A stretch of DNA of 64,000 nucleotides from Crocinitomicaceae bacterium. GTDB lineage: Bacteria > Bacteroidota > Bacteroidia > Flavobacteriales_D > Crocinitomicaceae. A program made the position numbers and the translations under genes. The stretch covers positions 91,030-155,029 of the forward strand of contig JAURMC010000005.1 of NCBI GenBank assembly GCA_030830895.1. The letters run 5' to 3'. Positions 9,033 through 19,924 of this stretch are shown here, piece after piece; position 1 is the first letter of the stretch, and the number at the start of each line of letters is the position of its first letter. Below the pieces are notes generated by a model, which saw nothing but the letters and a program-made list of their open reading frames with translations, did no database searches and was not told the origin of the DNA.

Positions 9033-11807
9033 CTAATACTTTAAGACTTTACCTTTTTCTCGGGCATCTATTCCTTCCTTCATCCAAAGTGGTTGAACTC
9101 CATTATTCAGGTAAAAATCAAAAAACTGGCGCATTCTAATACTTAAATCCATTTTATTGGGTAACCGAGTTAGGTTGTGGTCATCATCATTATAATTCAA
9201 CAACCAACAGGGTTTTCCTAATCGTCGGAGTCCAGTATACAATTCTATGCTTTGGTACCATGGAACCGCACCGTCTTTATCATTGGCCATTACGAGCAAG
9301 GGAGTATTGACTTTTGGTAAATGAAATAGCGGAGAGTTTTCGAGGTATAAGTCAGGACGCTCCCAAATGGTGGCTCCAATTCTACTTTGAGTAGACTCAT
9401 ACTGAAACTGCCGGTTTAATCCACTTCCCCAGCGAATTCCACCATATGCTGAGAACATATTGCTTACAGGAGCTCCAGCCATAGCCGCCTTGAAACGGTT
9501 AGTCATGGTGATGAGCTGTGCGGTTTGATACCCTCCCCAACTTTGGCCTTGTAAGCCCATGCGTGTTGAATCGATTGAATAGTTTTTTAGCAGGTAGTCT
9601 GTTCCACTCATGATGCAATCGTAGGCCCCTTTAGCTGGATATCCGGGCTTATATTTTATATCTGGAATAAAAACTAAGTACCCCGATGAAGCATATTCGG
9701 TTGGATTAATGGTGCTTGCCGTAGGTGCAGGACTTCGATAGTTGTGCAAATTATGACCATTCAATTCATAGTAATAAATCAAAAGAGGGTATTTATTAGA
9801 TGGATTATAATTCTCCGGTTTATACACTATCCCTTCTAAATCAAATCCTTGATAGCTTTTCCAGCGGATTAATTCAGCCGAAGGCCAGAGGTATTCTGCC
9901 TGTTGAGGATTTGCACATGAGATTCTTTTGAAATTGCTATCCTTACTACCGAACTCTATATCTGGAAATTGATTAACCCGCATTCTTCGCAATACATATA
10001 TGAAGGTGTCTTTTGCTTTAGTGAAAGACATTACTTTGAAATCTCCGCGATCCAACAATTCAAATAAAAATGAGGGTGTTGCAGTCCATATAGATGCGGT
10101 TTTTGTAGTACGGTTTCTTGCTAGTAAATACCCACTATTCCACGCCACATTGGTTGAGTCTGAATTCCATTTAATCCATTCCCAATCCAAGGTTTCTGTT
10201 TCGCTGAAGGTCAAGCAGCGATTTTGTTTCGTACTTAGGTTATACTCATAAATGTTATCTCTAGAACCATAATAAAATAAATCCCCTTCCTTATTGAACC
10301 CATAGGTCGCAGCAGGGCCAGGATCCATTGGTTGCCCATTGAGATATTCCTCCAATGGTTCTTTCACCGAGCAGCTCATACAAATTTCTCGCATTCCTTG
10401 ACTAATATCGACGAGAAAATGGTTCTTCTTTTTAGCATCAAAAAAAGTAAAGGAATTTCCGTCGTTGGACAAATATCCCTCATACGCCAATGCTTTTTTA
10501 AGCAACAATCTTTCCCCGGTACTAAGATTCAATCGATACACATCACTCAAGCTTGGATTTTTCCACTGAGATTGAATCGCATAAGGCCGATCATCGAATA
10601 CCAAGGTAAAGTTGCTTTGCTGATGCTCGTTAAAAGCACCTCGCAATGAATCTGGACACCACGGTTTAATGGTAAAATCACGCAAATCCAAGGCAACAAT
10701 TTCGCCCGATTTATCACCATTCTTAAGGCGAATAAGCTGCTGAGGCTGAAGGGTATAATCGCTTGGTGACCATATATCTAAGTGGACCTTTTCTGATTCC
10801 AACAAAGTATCTTTCTGAAAAACAATTCGATCGCTGAGTGTAAATTTCACGTAGGGTAAATAGTCAAAAAATGTAGGTTGCACCCTGTCATTAATTCCTT
10901 TAAACCCAAAGGCTTTTGTGGTGGTTGAATCTCCAAAGGTAAACAAGGAGTCCTGTTCTACAGCATACACTCCAAGTTCGTATTGTTTGATTTTATTGGT
11001 GTCTGAAGAGTAAAGGAAGGAAAGAAGCGTCCCTTCTTTATTCCATTGTAGACCTTTAATGCTTAACTGTTTGTTTCCAATCCTTTTAGACAAAAAGCCA
11101 TGCTCAGAAAGCACAAATAAGTTCATTGTATCTTGTTTGCCTTTTTCTTGAGTAATGTATGCCAGTGTACCTTGTTTTGATAATAAAAAATCTATGGTAT
11201 TACTTACCCGGAATAGTTGGGAATATTTCCTTAGCACCAAGGTAGTTCCATCTGTTTTAATTTCTTTCGTAGTCGATTTAGGTGCTTCCTTTATATGAAA
11301 CCAACATTTCTTGGTCGGTTCAAGTAGAGGAGTTGGATCTTTGTCATTTTGTTCTTTTAAATAGGCGATAAAATCCGTGGATTCCGCCACTTGGAATCGT
11401 TTTACTTGTGGAATTTTAAATAAACTATCCTTGCTAGATTCATAGATAACCAAGGTGTCTTTTGGCCATTTCTTTTTGTCTACTTTATTAAGTTCACAAC
11501 TACGTAAGGTATCAAAGCCAGCCGTTCGGCGCCAAGCCATCAAGGACCCTGATTCGTTCATTTGAAGATCCTTAGCACAGTACATAGAATCTTGATGGTT
11601 AGTAACTGTATTATGTATGTGTAGGTAGCCATCACCTTGAAGCGGGAGGACTTCAAAAGTAAGCCAGGTACCTTGACTAGACTGTTTTACTTTATCTATA
11701 CGATTCCACCGAGCATAGGCATTATGATCAATTACTTGCTTTTGACTGTAAAATATTGGGATAGCAACTAATCCAATAAGAACCGAAAAAAATCTAGAAA
11801 GAATCAC
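9033..11807 (-). CDS. S9 family prolyl oligopeptidase-like peptidase
   Basis: 924 aa; C-terminal alpha/beta hydrolase with GLQGQSWGGYQTAQL and late His in DDDHNLTR; N-terminal propeller-like region. Confidence 0.88.
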   Translation of the reverse strand: MILSRFFSVLIGLVAIPIFYSQKQVIDHNAYARWNRIDKVKQSSQGTWLTFEVLPLQGDGYLHIHNTVTNHQDSMYCAKDLQMNESGSLMAWRRTAGFDTLRSCELNKVDKKKWPKDTLVIYESSKDSLFKIPQVKRFQVAESTDFIAYLKEQNDKDPTPLLEPTKKCWFHIKEAPKSTTKEIKTDGTTLVLRKYSQLFRVSNTIDFLLSKQGTLAYITQEKGKQDTMNLFVLSEHGFLSKRIGNKQLSIKGLQWNKEGTLLSFLYSSDTNKIKQYELGVYAVEQDSLFTFGDSTTTKAFGFKGINDRVQPTFFDYLPYVKFTLSDRIVFQKDTLLESEKVHLDIWSPSDYTLQPQQLIRLKNGDKSGEIVALDLRDFTIKPWCPDSLRGAFNEHQQSNFTLVFDDRPYAIQSQWKNPSLSDVYRLNLSTGERLLLKKALAYEGYLSNDGNSFTFFDAKKKNHFLVDISQGMREICMSCSVKEPLEEYLNGQPMDPGPAATYGFNKEGDLFYYGSRDNIYEYNLSTKQNRCLTFSETETLDWEWIKWNSDSTNVAWNSGYLLARNRTTKTASIWTATPSFLFELLDRGDFKVMSFTKAKDTFIYVLRRMRVNQFPDIEFGSKDSNFKRISCANPQQAEYLWPSAELIRWKSYQGFDLEGIVYKPENYNPSNKYPLLIYYYELNGHNLHNYRSPAPTASTINPTEYASSGYLVFIPDIKYKPGYPAKGAYDCIMSGTDYLLKNYSIDSTRMGLQGQSWGGYQTAQLITMTNRFKAAMAGAPVSNMFSAYGGIRWGSGLNRQFQYESTQSRIGATIWERPDLYLENSPLFHLPKVNTPLLVMANDKDGAVPWYQSIELYTGLRRLGKPCWLLNYNDDDHNLTRLPNKMDLSIRMRQFFDFYLNNGVQPLWMKEGIDAREKGKVLKY

Positions 11808-11823
11808 GCAATTAGAAAAAGAA

Positions 11824-14800
11824 TCAATGTGAAACCATGAACCTTAGTTTTTCTCCGTTTTTCATTGAAACAACGTATGTTCCTGAAGATAACATTCCCA
11901 CATGAATAGTTTTTTTGGTATAACCTGTTGAAGGTAAATGTAATACAACACGACCAAGTGCGTCGAGAATTTCCATATCCGACAATAATTCATTTGTAAG
12001 CGACTCAATCGTTAACTCTGAATTCGTTGGGACGGGATAAATCCTTGTTTTCTCTACCTTAAGGTCATCTATGTTCTGAATTCCAAAAGCAAATTGAATG
12101 GATGTTGCTGAACATCCAGAAGGGTATGTAACTTCAACAGTATAGTATCCAGGTGTAATTGGTACATACGATGCCGAATTACTGTTTTGAATCTCTTGAC
12201 CACCAAAATACCATTGATAAGAAATTCCTACTGCACTTGTTGTAAGCGTACCATTATTGAAGGTTATAAGCGGAACTGGAGCATTGTTCGCTGTAATGGA
12301 AACAGAAGAGGAGGTACAAGTCGTAATAATTCCTGAAATAGCATGGGACGTTGATTTACCAGACTCAATGAATGTTGTTCCATGTAATGTTGATATATGT
12401 ATTGGCTCGGAAGTATTCAATCCGGCAGTAAGTTGAGATTCAGTATTATCTCCAAATCCAAACACCGAGTAATCATTTCTTAAAAGCAGGGTGTGGTATT
12501 GGCCACAAGATACACGCTGCACTCCAGAAGTTGCAATTTTCTCGAGGAAATTTCTATCTACATTATCATTTAATCCAAGCTGACCGAAATTATTTTTTCC
12601 TGTAGACCAAACCGTTCCATCTGATTTTAAGATCACTGTAAAATCAGCACCTCCGCTTATCTGAATCGCTTGTTTAAAGGATGAAACAGTGGGAATTAAT
12701 CGATTCAGGTTATCACCTAATCCAAGTTGTCCGTTTGCATTATTACCCCAAACAAACAAATTACCAGAAGAATCTATTGCGAAAGAATGATATTCACCAA
12801 CTCCAATTTTCTCAATGCCCGATAGATTAGGAATCAATACAGGATTCGCCGTAGAATTGAGGTTTCCTAGTCCTAACTGTCCAAAGGTGTTATTTCCAAA
12901 AGCTAGTACAGTTCCATCGCTTTTCAAACACAAGAAGTGCCTTCTTCCACCAACAATAGTATCGATGTTTTGTAAGGTTGGATTTAGGTATGGGAAATTA
13001 TAAATTGACGTATTCCCGGTGCCTAATTGTCCATATGTATTATTACCCCAAACATATACATCCCCCACATTTGTAACAACCATTGCGCTGTTTTCAGAGC
13101 TAGCAAGAGATTTAATTGATGAAAGGGAAGGCATTAACAAAGGGGCGTTGGACGAAGTAAACGTTCCATTTCCAAGCTGACCGTTTGAATTATCACCCCA
13201 AGAGTAAACCTGTCCTGTAGCATCTCTACCAAGTACGAAATTCCATCCGGAAGTAATCTCTTCGAGTGCTAAATTAGCATTCATTTCTGTAGGTTGATTC
13301 CCACTTTGATTGGTACCATCTCCAAACATTCCATTCGCGTTATATCCAAATGAATAGGTTTGATTTAATACCGATGAATGTTGAGTTAATGTTACATTAC
13401 TCGATTGATAAACGACTAACGTAGAATCGGTAGTTTGTGCTATTGGAAGTCCTCCAGTTGTCCATTCATTATTGGAAATTGAGTTAGAGAACAAAATCAC
13501 TGAATCTCCTTCACAAAACGAAAGTGACGAAAAATAAGTAATAACAGGCGATGGCATTACATCGATTACTATGGTATCATTAAATGGCTGATAACATCCC
13601 GTTCCTAGATTAAACGCCGTAAAGGTAACCTGATCATTATCCTGAAAAGTACTGCTACTGATTTGACCTGAAGGCCCAAACGTACCTTGGGAAACCCCAT
13701 TGATATAATATAAGTAAGTTGAACCACCAGTTGCTTGAAAATCTAATGTTGATCCATTACAAATTAATGGTTGTGGCTGCGAAGACAGCGACAAATTCAT
13801 TGAATTAACATTAAAAATAAAGGTATCTATTAAAGACGGGCAGGTTCCATTAAAGCCTTGAACTAATATCGTATCACCATTTAATAAGTTATTTATTGAA
13901 TACTGGCCGTTAGCAGTAACGGTTGGAGATGAACTGTTGTGAACAAAGTTATAGTTTAGCGCACCCGAAGCACTGAAGTTAACAGTATCATGCAAACAAA
14001 TACTTAAATCAATGTCATCACATACTGAAGTGAGAATTGGGTAGGAATAAACGACAAATGTAATTGAATTCGGAGCAGTGGATGAACAACCAAAAGTCTC
14101 GCCTACCACAGTTATTGAATCTCCATTATTTAACATCCCTGTAAAGGTATTATTATTTGAATTCGACCCCACAGGTAATGAATTAACATAAAATTGATAG
14201 TTGTTAGCGCCAGACGCAATCACATTTACCAAATCACCAACACATATTTGATTACCTCCTTGATTAATAAGATTAACATTTGGATAATTATACACATTGA
14301 ATACCAAGGATGGTGAATAATCATTGCAATTCTGATTTGAGCCCAAAACCTCTACCAAGTCATTATCTTGCAAATTATTGAGTGTAATAGTGGGTGTAGA
14401 AGAAGCGGGACCTTGAGAAACACCATTCACGAAAAATTCATAGTTAGTTGCCCCTCCTGCAGTAAATATTACAGGTGTTCCAACACACAATGCTAGATCC
14501 AATTCTGTCGAGGTTAAGGAAGTAATTGGGGTTTGATTCACAATCAATGGAGGAGAGATATTAGTATTCGAACACCCCAAATTGGAGGTTCCAACAACCG
14601 AAATCACGTCTCCATTAGCAAGGGTATTTGATTGGAAAATGTTTACTCCGGATGCTACCCCAATGTTGTTACCATTTAATTCAAACTGATACTGCGAGGC
14701 TCCTGAGGCCGTAAATGTAACATTCTGACCACTACAGATCGTAGCTCCAGCATTACTTTGCAATGAAATTGTTGGATTTGAGTTTATCAATATATTTACG

Positions 14801-17800
14801 GTTGATTGATTTGAACACCCATTGGTTGTCCCTGTAACCTGAAGCACATATGAACCGGCGGGATATGCTTGCATTAGGACGGTATTCTGTGCACTTGGTG
14901 GACCAAGTAATTGCCCATTTAAAATCAACGAATATACTGCTGCTCCACTGGCTTGATAGGTCACATTATCTCCTTGACAAAAAATGTTGTTTGGATCATT
15001 ACTAGTGATGGTAACTGAAGGAATAGGGTTTACTGTAAAGGTCATAGGAGCGGAGGTAGAGGTACAACCCAAGGAATTGCCTAATACAGTAATAGTTTGT
15101 CCGTTGGTAAAGCCATTGGATGTATAGATATTCGTATTACTTAAGCTTCCTTGAGAAGCTCCGTTTAAATAAAATTGGTATTGATTTGCTCCCGAAGCTG
15201 TAATTGAAACGGTATCTCCAGCACAAAAGATATTGTCTAAATCCGAACTTTGTAAGGTAATTACAGGAATTGGGTTTACTTGCACGTTTATTGTAGGACT
15301 TGAAGAAACGCAAGAATTTGCTCCAACACCTTGGATGCTTACTTGATTTGAACCAACTGGTAAATTTGGTGTAAACGAATTTGATGCTTGTTGGGGCCCA
15401 AAAGGAATCCCGTTCAAAAACAACTGATAATTTACAGCTCCCGCTCCAGTAAAGGTGATTGATTGACCTGAACACATTGTGTTCTGCGGATTACTTGAGA
15501 AAATCGGTACTGTAGGCAAGGGGAGGACATTAAATGGAATACTTGAAACAACATTGCACCCATTAATGGTGCCAACCACAGAAACTGTTTGGCCATTCGA
15601 CAATACATTAGTTGTAAAACTATTTAATGGACTGGAGGGCCCTTGGGATATCCCCGCTACAAAAAACTCATAGCTAGAGGCTCCAGAAGCCGTAAAAATA
15701 ACTGGGGTGTTTTGACAAATTGTTGAATCCAAATCATTTGAAATCAATGTAGTATTTGGAACAGGTAAAACCTCAAATAACACCGTATCACTGAAGTTTT
15801 CACACCCATTAAACACGCCCTTAACAAACACCTGGTCATTGTTCGCCAATGCATTGGTATTGTAAGTATTTGTTGCGCTCAAAGGTCCGAGAGGATTCCC
15901 GTTTAAATAGAATTGATAAAGAACCCCGCCTCCTGCATTAAAATTCACTTGGGTTCCTTGGCAAATCGATGTATCAATATCATTAAAGGTTAAGGTTACA
16001 TTGGGCAAACTATTAACAACAAATCCAAATGATTGAGGGGAAAGTGCCGAACATCCAGCAGCAGAAATCCCTATTACTTGTATAGTATCGAAAGTAGTTA
16101 AGGAATCTGTTGTGTAAGGGTTATTTCCGGGAGCCCCAATTGGTATATGATTCAATAGGTATTGATAGCTTGAAGCCCCCCCTCCCGTAAATGTGACGCT
16201 TTGATTGGTGCATATCACGTTGTTTCCTGCTGACTCAGTTAATGTAACCGCTGGTAAGGGATTTACTTGGACTGTAATTGCCGCTGAAGTGTCTACACAT
16301 CCTGTTGTAGTATACTTACCAATAACCCTAATAACGTCTCCATTTGCTAAATTTGCCGATGAATAGTTTGGATTAAAAGAAAACCCCGAAACGGGTACAT
16401 TATTTTTTAAGAATCTATATTGTTGAGCCCCGGAAGCGGTAAAGGTAATGGAGTCCTGTTCACAGATAATGTTATCCAAATCATCCGATGTTATAGTGAC
16501 TACTGGAGCAGGATTCACTGTAAAAATATACGTTGGTTGTTGCGCACTTGAACAACCATTTTGAAAGCTTAAAAAACTTAACGTATCATTATTTTGAATG
16601 GTGGAAATCTGAAGAAGCGTGTCATTTACTGAGGGAGGATTATTCAAAAGAATTCCATTTTGATACCAGCCATAAGTATTTGTATTACTAGAGCTTCCAA
16701 TGGTAAAAGAAACCATTGTCCCTTCACAAATTGTTGTATCCGCATCAGAGGAAATCACAAAAATATCAGGATTATTGATTTGAATCGTACTTTGCATAGT
16801 ATCTAAACAAAAGTTTGAATACTCAGCTACCAACATCACATTGAAACTACCATATCCAGCAAATATGTGTGCATTTGTATCTGGTACACCATTTATAATC
16901 AAAACGCTATCACCAACGCAAGGTGTACAAGGAGTAGGAACACCAACATATCCAGAGTCTGCGTAAAAGGAATTCGTACCATCTCCGAAATACCATAAAA
17001 AATTAACATCATTTGGGTTTCCAGAGAAACTACTTGATGTGTTAGAGAAAAATGTCGTATCGTTATAACAAAACGGTCCAAGCGCACTAAATGCTGCCGA
17101 TACAGCTGGAATAGCTGATAGGCTCCAATTAGCAATTGCGGGAGCCACACCGGAATTCGTTGAAAAATAGGCAGTAAATGTGGCAGACCCATTGGCCCCA
17201 ATTGATTTAAAATCAATGCAACTTGCAGTTACATTTCCTGGGGTATTCTTTACAAAAACAGCAGGAATAGCATTGTTACTGGAGTACAGATAAATGGAAT
17301 CTTGACAATTGCCAACCATAATTAAACTGTCAATAATAGTTTGATTAGACCCTCCTTGAATTTCTATATGGCTTCCAGCTAAAATTCGAAGTTTTTTAAA
17401 CACATTATTTCCCTCAATTTTCTGAGGTTGATTAATGGCAAATGCACCCGCATTTACTGCGTAATTGGGAAAAAATAAAGTAACCTCATTAAATGTTAAA
17501 TTAGCTGTTCTTAGGTTATTTTCAGATGATTGCGATCCAATATATATTTTTGATGTCCCTGCAAAAAATTGAAAGTTGGCGGTAGTACCAATGGAGTTAA
17601 AATTTCTAGAGATATTAACGTTTGAAGTACCAAAGCGTACACGTTGGAATGTGGTTGACAATTGATTGTTTACAGAGAAGTAACCAAAATGAGAATCGAA
17701 ATTCATGGTGTTAAAGCCCCCGTTAAATATTGAGAAATTGACCGAATCAGTCATTTGAAGAGGGCCGTTCAAAATTAAAGAATCCATCGCATCCAACATC

Positions 17801-19215
17801 ACGACACTAATATTGGCGTCGATGACGGAGTTATTTGATGATAATGTCGCTTGATCTCTGAAAATTATAGTCGCAGTAGGGACTCCTTGGATTATTGAAA
17901 GTTGTGAGTCTAGTAATAAATCTCCAAAAGCATACATATCGGTTTGCATTAATCCAACCGTTGGTTGGTTGATTGATGCCCAGGACATGTAGGCAAATTG
18001 AGCGGCTATATCGATTGTGACTTGCTGATTAGGCGATGAGAATGATAAGGCATCAAAATATACTGAATCTAATTTTCCAGGAAAGCAAGTTGTTGCAGGT
18101 CCTCCAGAAGCAAGGGACCAATGGGTGCCACTGGAGTAATTACCCGCGTTGCCTATCCAATAAAACTTAGACCCTTGATAATTCCATCCGCTTGAAAAAT
18201 TTGTGGTGTCTGAAAGTTTCAACTGGTAAACCTGAGAAGGCGCAACGATGGGTTGCAAACGATTGATTGAAAGAAATGCCCCAGAAAATACTGAGTAGCC
18301 GGTTTTAAAAATCCTCGCTACGGGGCCAATAGCGGAAGTTGCTTTTAACTGAGTTTTGTTTGAGCATGTGCCCAAAGTAATTAACGAATCCACATACAAG
18401 GTATCACCATTATTAATATTGATAGTATTTCCTGCCGGAATGGATTCTATTAGATTAAAGTGGTTGCTGTTTATCAATGATACGGCTCCTGCGTTCAAGC
18501 GCAATTCGTTGTAATTTTTTCCGCCACCTGTAAATACTGACGTACCTGAGTTTGCAAGGGTAATTCTTCCATTCGTATGAACTAGTGTAAAATTAGTCGA
18601 GGCAACATTCCAAACCGTGCCTGTAAGGTTAAGAATCGTATTGGTGAGATTTAACATTCTAAATGACGATCCCAAGGAATAGAAGTTGGCGATGCTTGAA
18701 TTGGAACCAATTAAATTAATTGTCCCCGAATCTAAATACAAATCTGAGCCTGAACTAATGACACCGATATTCAAAATACCATTTCCAGACATTTTTATAT
18801 CGTTGGTCCAATTGCGTCCATTTGAAATAATGGATCCTGTATTGTTAGTTGTCAAATTCCAAAACCCTGTCCAACCGGGAAAAGTAGGGCTTACGGAGGC
18901 TATAAGTGAGGTTGAAACCGTTATAAATGGTAAGGCACATTGAAATTGAAACGGGATATTTGCTCCGGAGAAATCAAACGTTTGAACGCTTACAGTAGTA
19001 TCCAAGATTATAATACTTGCTGCTACCAAACCAGAATTGGCATCAAAATAAACAGAATCATTAGCCGTAGGAATAATCCCTGCAGTAAATCCACCTGATG
19101 AATTAGACCAGTGGGTTGGGGATGACCATGAACCGCTTCCTCCAATCCAATATAGGGAGCCCGCCTTAACAATACAAGTAATAAACAGGATATTGAGGAA
19201 TAATATTCGTTTCAT
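11824..19215 (-). CDS. giant secreted surface protein: tandem Ig-like/PKD-like repeats, RCC1 propeller, T9SS type A sorting domain
   Basis: 2463-aa single ORF with signal peptide; about 14 repeats of the type ICxGxxVxFTASGAxxYxFxLNG; seven RCC1-like blades (VWGNNxxGQLGxG); C-term IYPVPTNSELTIESL...GTYVVSMKNGEKLRFMVSH. Confidence 0.93.
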   Translation of the reverse strand: MKRILFLNILFITCIVKAGSLYWIGGSGSWSSPTHWSNSSGGFTAGIIPTANDSVYFDANSGLVAASIIILDTTVSVQTFDFSGANIPFQFQCALPFITVSTSLIASVSPTFPGWTGFWNLTTNNTGSIISNGRNWTNDIKMSGNGILNIGVISSGSDLYLDSGTINLIGSNSSIANFYSLGSSFRMLNLTNTILNLTGTVWNVASTNFTLVHTNGRITLANSGTSVFTGGGKNYNELRLNAGAVSLINSNHFNLIESIPAGNTININNGDTLYVDSLITLGTCSNKTQLKATSAIGPVARIFKTGYSVFSGAFLSINRLQPIVAPSQVYQLKLSDTTNFSSGWNYQGSKFYWIGNAGNYSSGTHWSLASGGPATTCFPGKLDSVYFDALSFSSPNQQVTIDIAAQFAYMSWASINQPTVGLMQTDMYAFGDLLLDSQLSIIQGVPTATIIFRDQATLSSNNSVIDANISVVMLDAMDSLILNGPLQMTDSVNFSIFNGGFNTMNFDSHFGYFSVNNQLSTTFQRVRFGTSNVNISRNFNSIGTTANFQFFAGTSKIYIGSQSSENNLRTANLTFNEVTLFFPNYAVNAGAFAINQPQKIEGNNVFKKLRILAGSHIEIQGGSNQTIIDSLIMVGNCQDSIYLYSSNNAIPAVFVKNTPGNVTASCIDFKSIGANGSATFTAYFSTNSGVAPAIANWSLSAIPAVSAAFSALGPFCYNDTTFFSNTSSSFSGNPNDVNFLWYFGDGTNSFYADSGYVGVPTPCTPCVGDSVLIINGVPDTNAHIFAGYGSFNVMLVAEYSNFCLDTMQSTIQINNPDIFVISSDADTTICEGTMVSFTIGSSSNTNTYGWYQNGILLNNPPSVNDTLLQISTIQNNDTLSFLSFQNGCSSAQQPTYIFTVNPAPVVTITSDDLDNIICEQDSITFTASGAQQYRFLKNNVPVSGFSFNPNYSSANLANGDVIRVIGKYTTTGCVDTSAAITVQVNPLPAVTLTESAGNNVICTNQSVTFTGGGASSYQYLLNHIPIGAPGNNPYTTDSLTTFDTIQVIGISAAGCSALSPQSFGFVVNSLPNVTLTFNDIDTSICQGTQVNFNAGGGVLYQFYLNGNPLGPLSATNTYNTNALANNDQVFVKGVFNGCENFSDTVLFEVLPVPNTTLISNDLDSTICQNTPVIFTASGASSYEFFVAGISQGPSSPLNSFTTNVLSNGQTVSVVGTINGCNVVSSIPFNVLPLPTVPIFSSNPQNTMCSGQSITFTGAGAVNYQLFLNGIPFGPQQASNSFTPNLPVGSNQVSIQGVGANSCVSSSPTINVQVNPIPVITLQSSDLDNIFCAGDTVSITASGANQYQFYLNGASQGSLSNTNIYTSNGFTNGQTITVLGNSLGCTSTSAPMTFTVNPIPSVTITSNDPNNIFCQGDNVTYQASGAAVYSLILNGQLLGPPSAQNTVLMQAYPAGSYVLQVTGTTNGCSNQSTVNILINSNPTISLQSNAGATICSGQNVTFTASGASQYQFELNGNNIGVASGVNIFQSNTLANGDVISVVGTSNLGCSNTNISPPLIVNQTPITSLTSTELDLALCVGTPVIFTAGGATNYEFFVNGVSQGPASSTPTITLNNLQDNDLVEVLGSNQNCNDYSPSLVFNVYNYPNVNLINQGGNQICVGDLVNVIASGANNYQFYVNSLPVGSNSNNNTFTGMLNNGDSITVVGETFGCSSTAPNSITFVVYSYPILTSVCDDIDLSICLHDTVNFSASGALNYNFVHNSSSPTVTANGQYSINNLLNGDTILVQGFNGTCPSLIDTFIFNVNSMNLSLSSQPQPLICNGSTLDFQATGGSTYLYYINGVSQGTFGPSGQISSSTFQDNDQVTFTAFNLGTGCYQPFNDTIVIDVMPSPVITYFSSLSFCEGDSVILFSNSISNNEWTTGGLPIAQTTDSTLVVYQSSNVTLTQHSSVLNQTYSFGYNANGMFGDGTNQSGNQPTEMNANLALEEITSGWNFVLGRDATGQVYSWGDNSNGQLGNGTFTSSNAPLLMPSLSSIKSLASSENSAMVVTNVGDVYVWGNNTYGQLGTGNTSIYNFPYLNPTLQNIDTIVGGRRHFLCLKSDGTVLAFGNNTFGQLGLGNLNSTANPVLIPNLSGIEKIGVGEYHSFAIDSSGNLFVWGNNANGQLGLGDNLNRLIPTVSSFKQAIQISGGADFTVILKSDGTVWSTGKNNFGQLGLNDNVDRNFLEKIATSGVQRVSCGQYHTLLLRNDYSVFGFGDNTESQLTAGLNTSEPIHISTLHGTTFIESGKSTSHAISGIITTCTSSSVSITANNAPVPLITFNNGTLTTSAVGISYQWYFGGQEIQNSNSASYVPITPGYYTVEVTYPSGCSATSIQFAFGIQNIDDLKVEKTRIYPVPTNSELTIESLTNELLSDMEILDALGRVVLHLPSTGYTKKTIHVGMLSSGTYVVSMKNGEKLRFMVSH
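12340..13370 (-). other. RCC1-like seven-blade propeller segment inside the giant ORF
   Basis: Seven blade motifs read in order: SFGYNANGMFGDG, SWGDNSNGQLGNG, VWGNNTYGQLGTG, AFGNNTFGQLGLG, VWGNNANGQLGLG, STGKNNFGQLGLN, GFGDNTESQLTAG. Boundaries approximate. Confidence 0.85.
13500..16760 (-). repeat. protein-level tandem Ig-like repeat array (about 14 units of ~70-85 aa)
   Basis: Repeated signature [SD]xDxxICxGxxVxFTASGAxxYxFxLNGxxxG counted by eye; boundaries approximate. Confidence 0.8.
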
Positions 19216-19345
19216 TTTGCTAAATTTATTTGCAGAAATTAGTGCAAATATCCATTAAAAAACTTGAAAGTACTATAAAATGAAATAATAGTTATCAATT
19301 ATCGATTGATTATTTATTTCTAAGTAAAATTTGAAAGATTTAACA

Positions 19346-19353
19346 TACCTTTG
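19346..19353 (+). promoter_or_regulatory. possible Bacteroidota -7 promoter element (TAnnTTTG)
   Basis: TACCTTTG lies 22 nt upstream of the ATG at 19376; no convincing -33 TTTG at the expected spacing. Confidence 0.3.
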
Positions 19354-19375
19354 ACAAAACTTTGTAATAAACCCT

Positions 19376-19924
19376 ATGCCTATCACACCAAAATACTTTT
19401 ACGCCTACTTATTATTGGTAGTAATGTCATGTGGGCAGGTCCTTCAACTACAAGGACAAACAAGTCCTACAAACAGCCCGCAGATTCAAGAAACTTCTTC
19501 CGCACCGATGCAATGTCCTGCCAACTTAAAACTGATTACAGTCCCCGATGGATTTATTGAATCAAGCAGTTTCAACGGTTATATACATTTAAATTCTGCC
19601 ACTTCAATTGTTATGACCTCTATAGAGCATATTAATTTCATTCGCTTGTGTACAGGCATGACCCCAGAGTTTTTTACACAAAATGGATTAACATTGGTCG
19701 AGGAGAGAGACTTTACATCAACTAACAATGTTTCAGGTAAATACTACAAATCACACTTTGTTTTAAATGAAATGCCACATATTCGTTATATTGTTTTTTG
19801 TGGTGATTTAAACCGTACTTTGTGGTTGAATATCACCTATCCAAAATTGTTTGAACCAATCATTGAGAAGGAAATTTTAGAAATATTGAATTCGATAAAA
19901 TCAACCGTAACTGATGAAAAATAA
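19376..19924 (+). CDS. putative lipoprotein of unknown function
   Basis: 182 aa, lipobox-like LLVVMSC; overlaps the following adhesin gene by 11 bp. Confidence 0.7.
   Translation: MPITPKYFYAYLLLVVMSCGQVLQLQGQTSPTNSPQIQETSSAPMQCPANLKLITVPDGFIESSSFNGYIHLNSATSIVMTSIEHINFIRLCTGMTPEFFTQNGLTLVEERDFTSTNNVSGKYYKSHFVLNEMPHIRYIVFCGDLNRTLWLNITYPKLFEPIIEKEILEILNSIKSTVTDEK

Noticed and set aside
15137-15475. 112-aa minus-strand ORF (and 16899-17216) within the giant protein gene
   Set aside because: Alternative reading frame of the repetitive Ig-like coding sequence; low-complexity composition and no independent start context.
19330-19353. Full -33/-7 Bacteroidota promoter upstream of the adhesin run
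   Set aside because: The nearest TTTG is only about 12 nt from TACCTTTG rather than the expected ~19-21, so only a low-confidence -7 element is listed.
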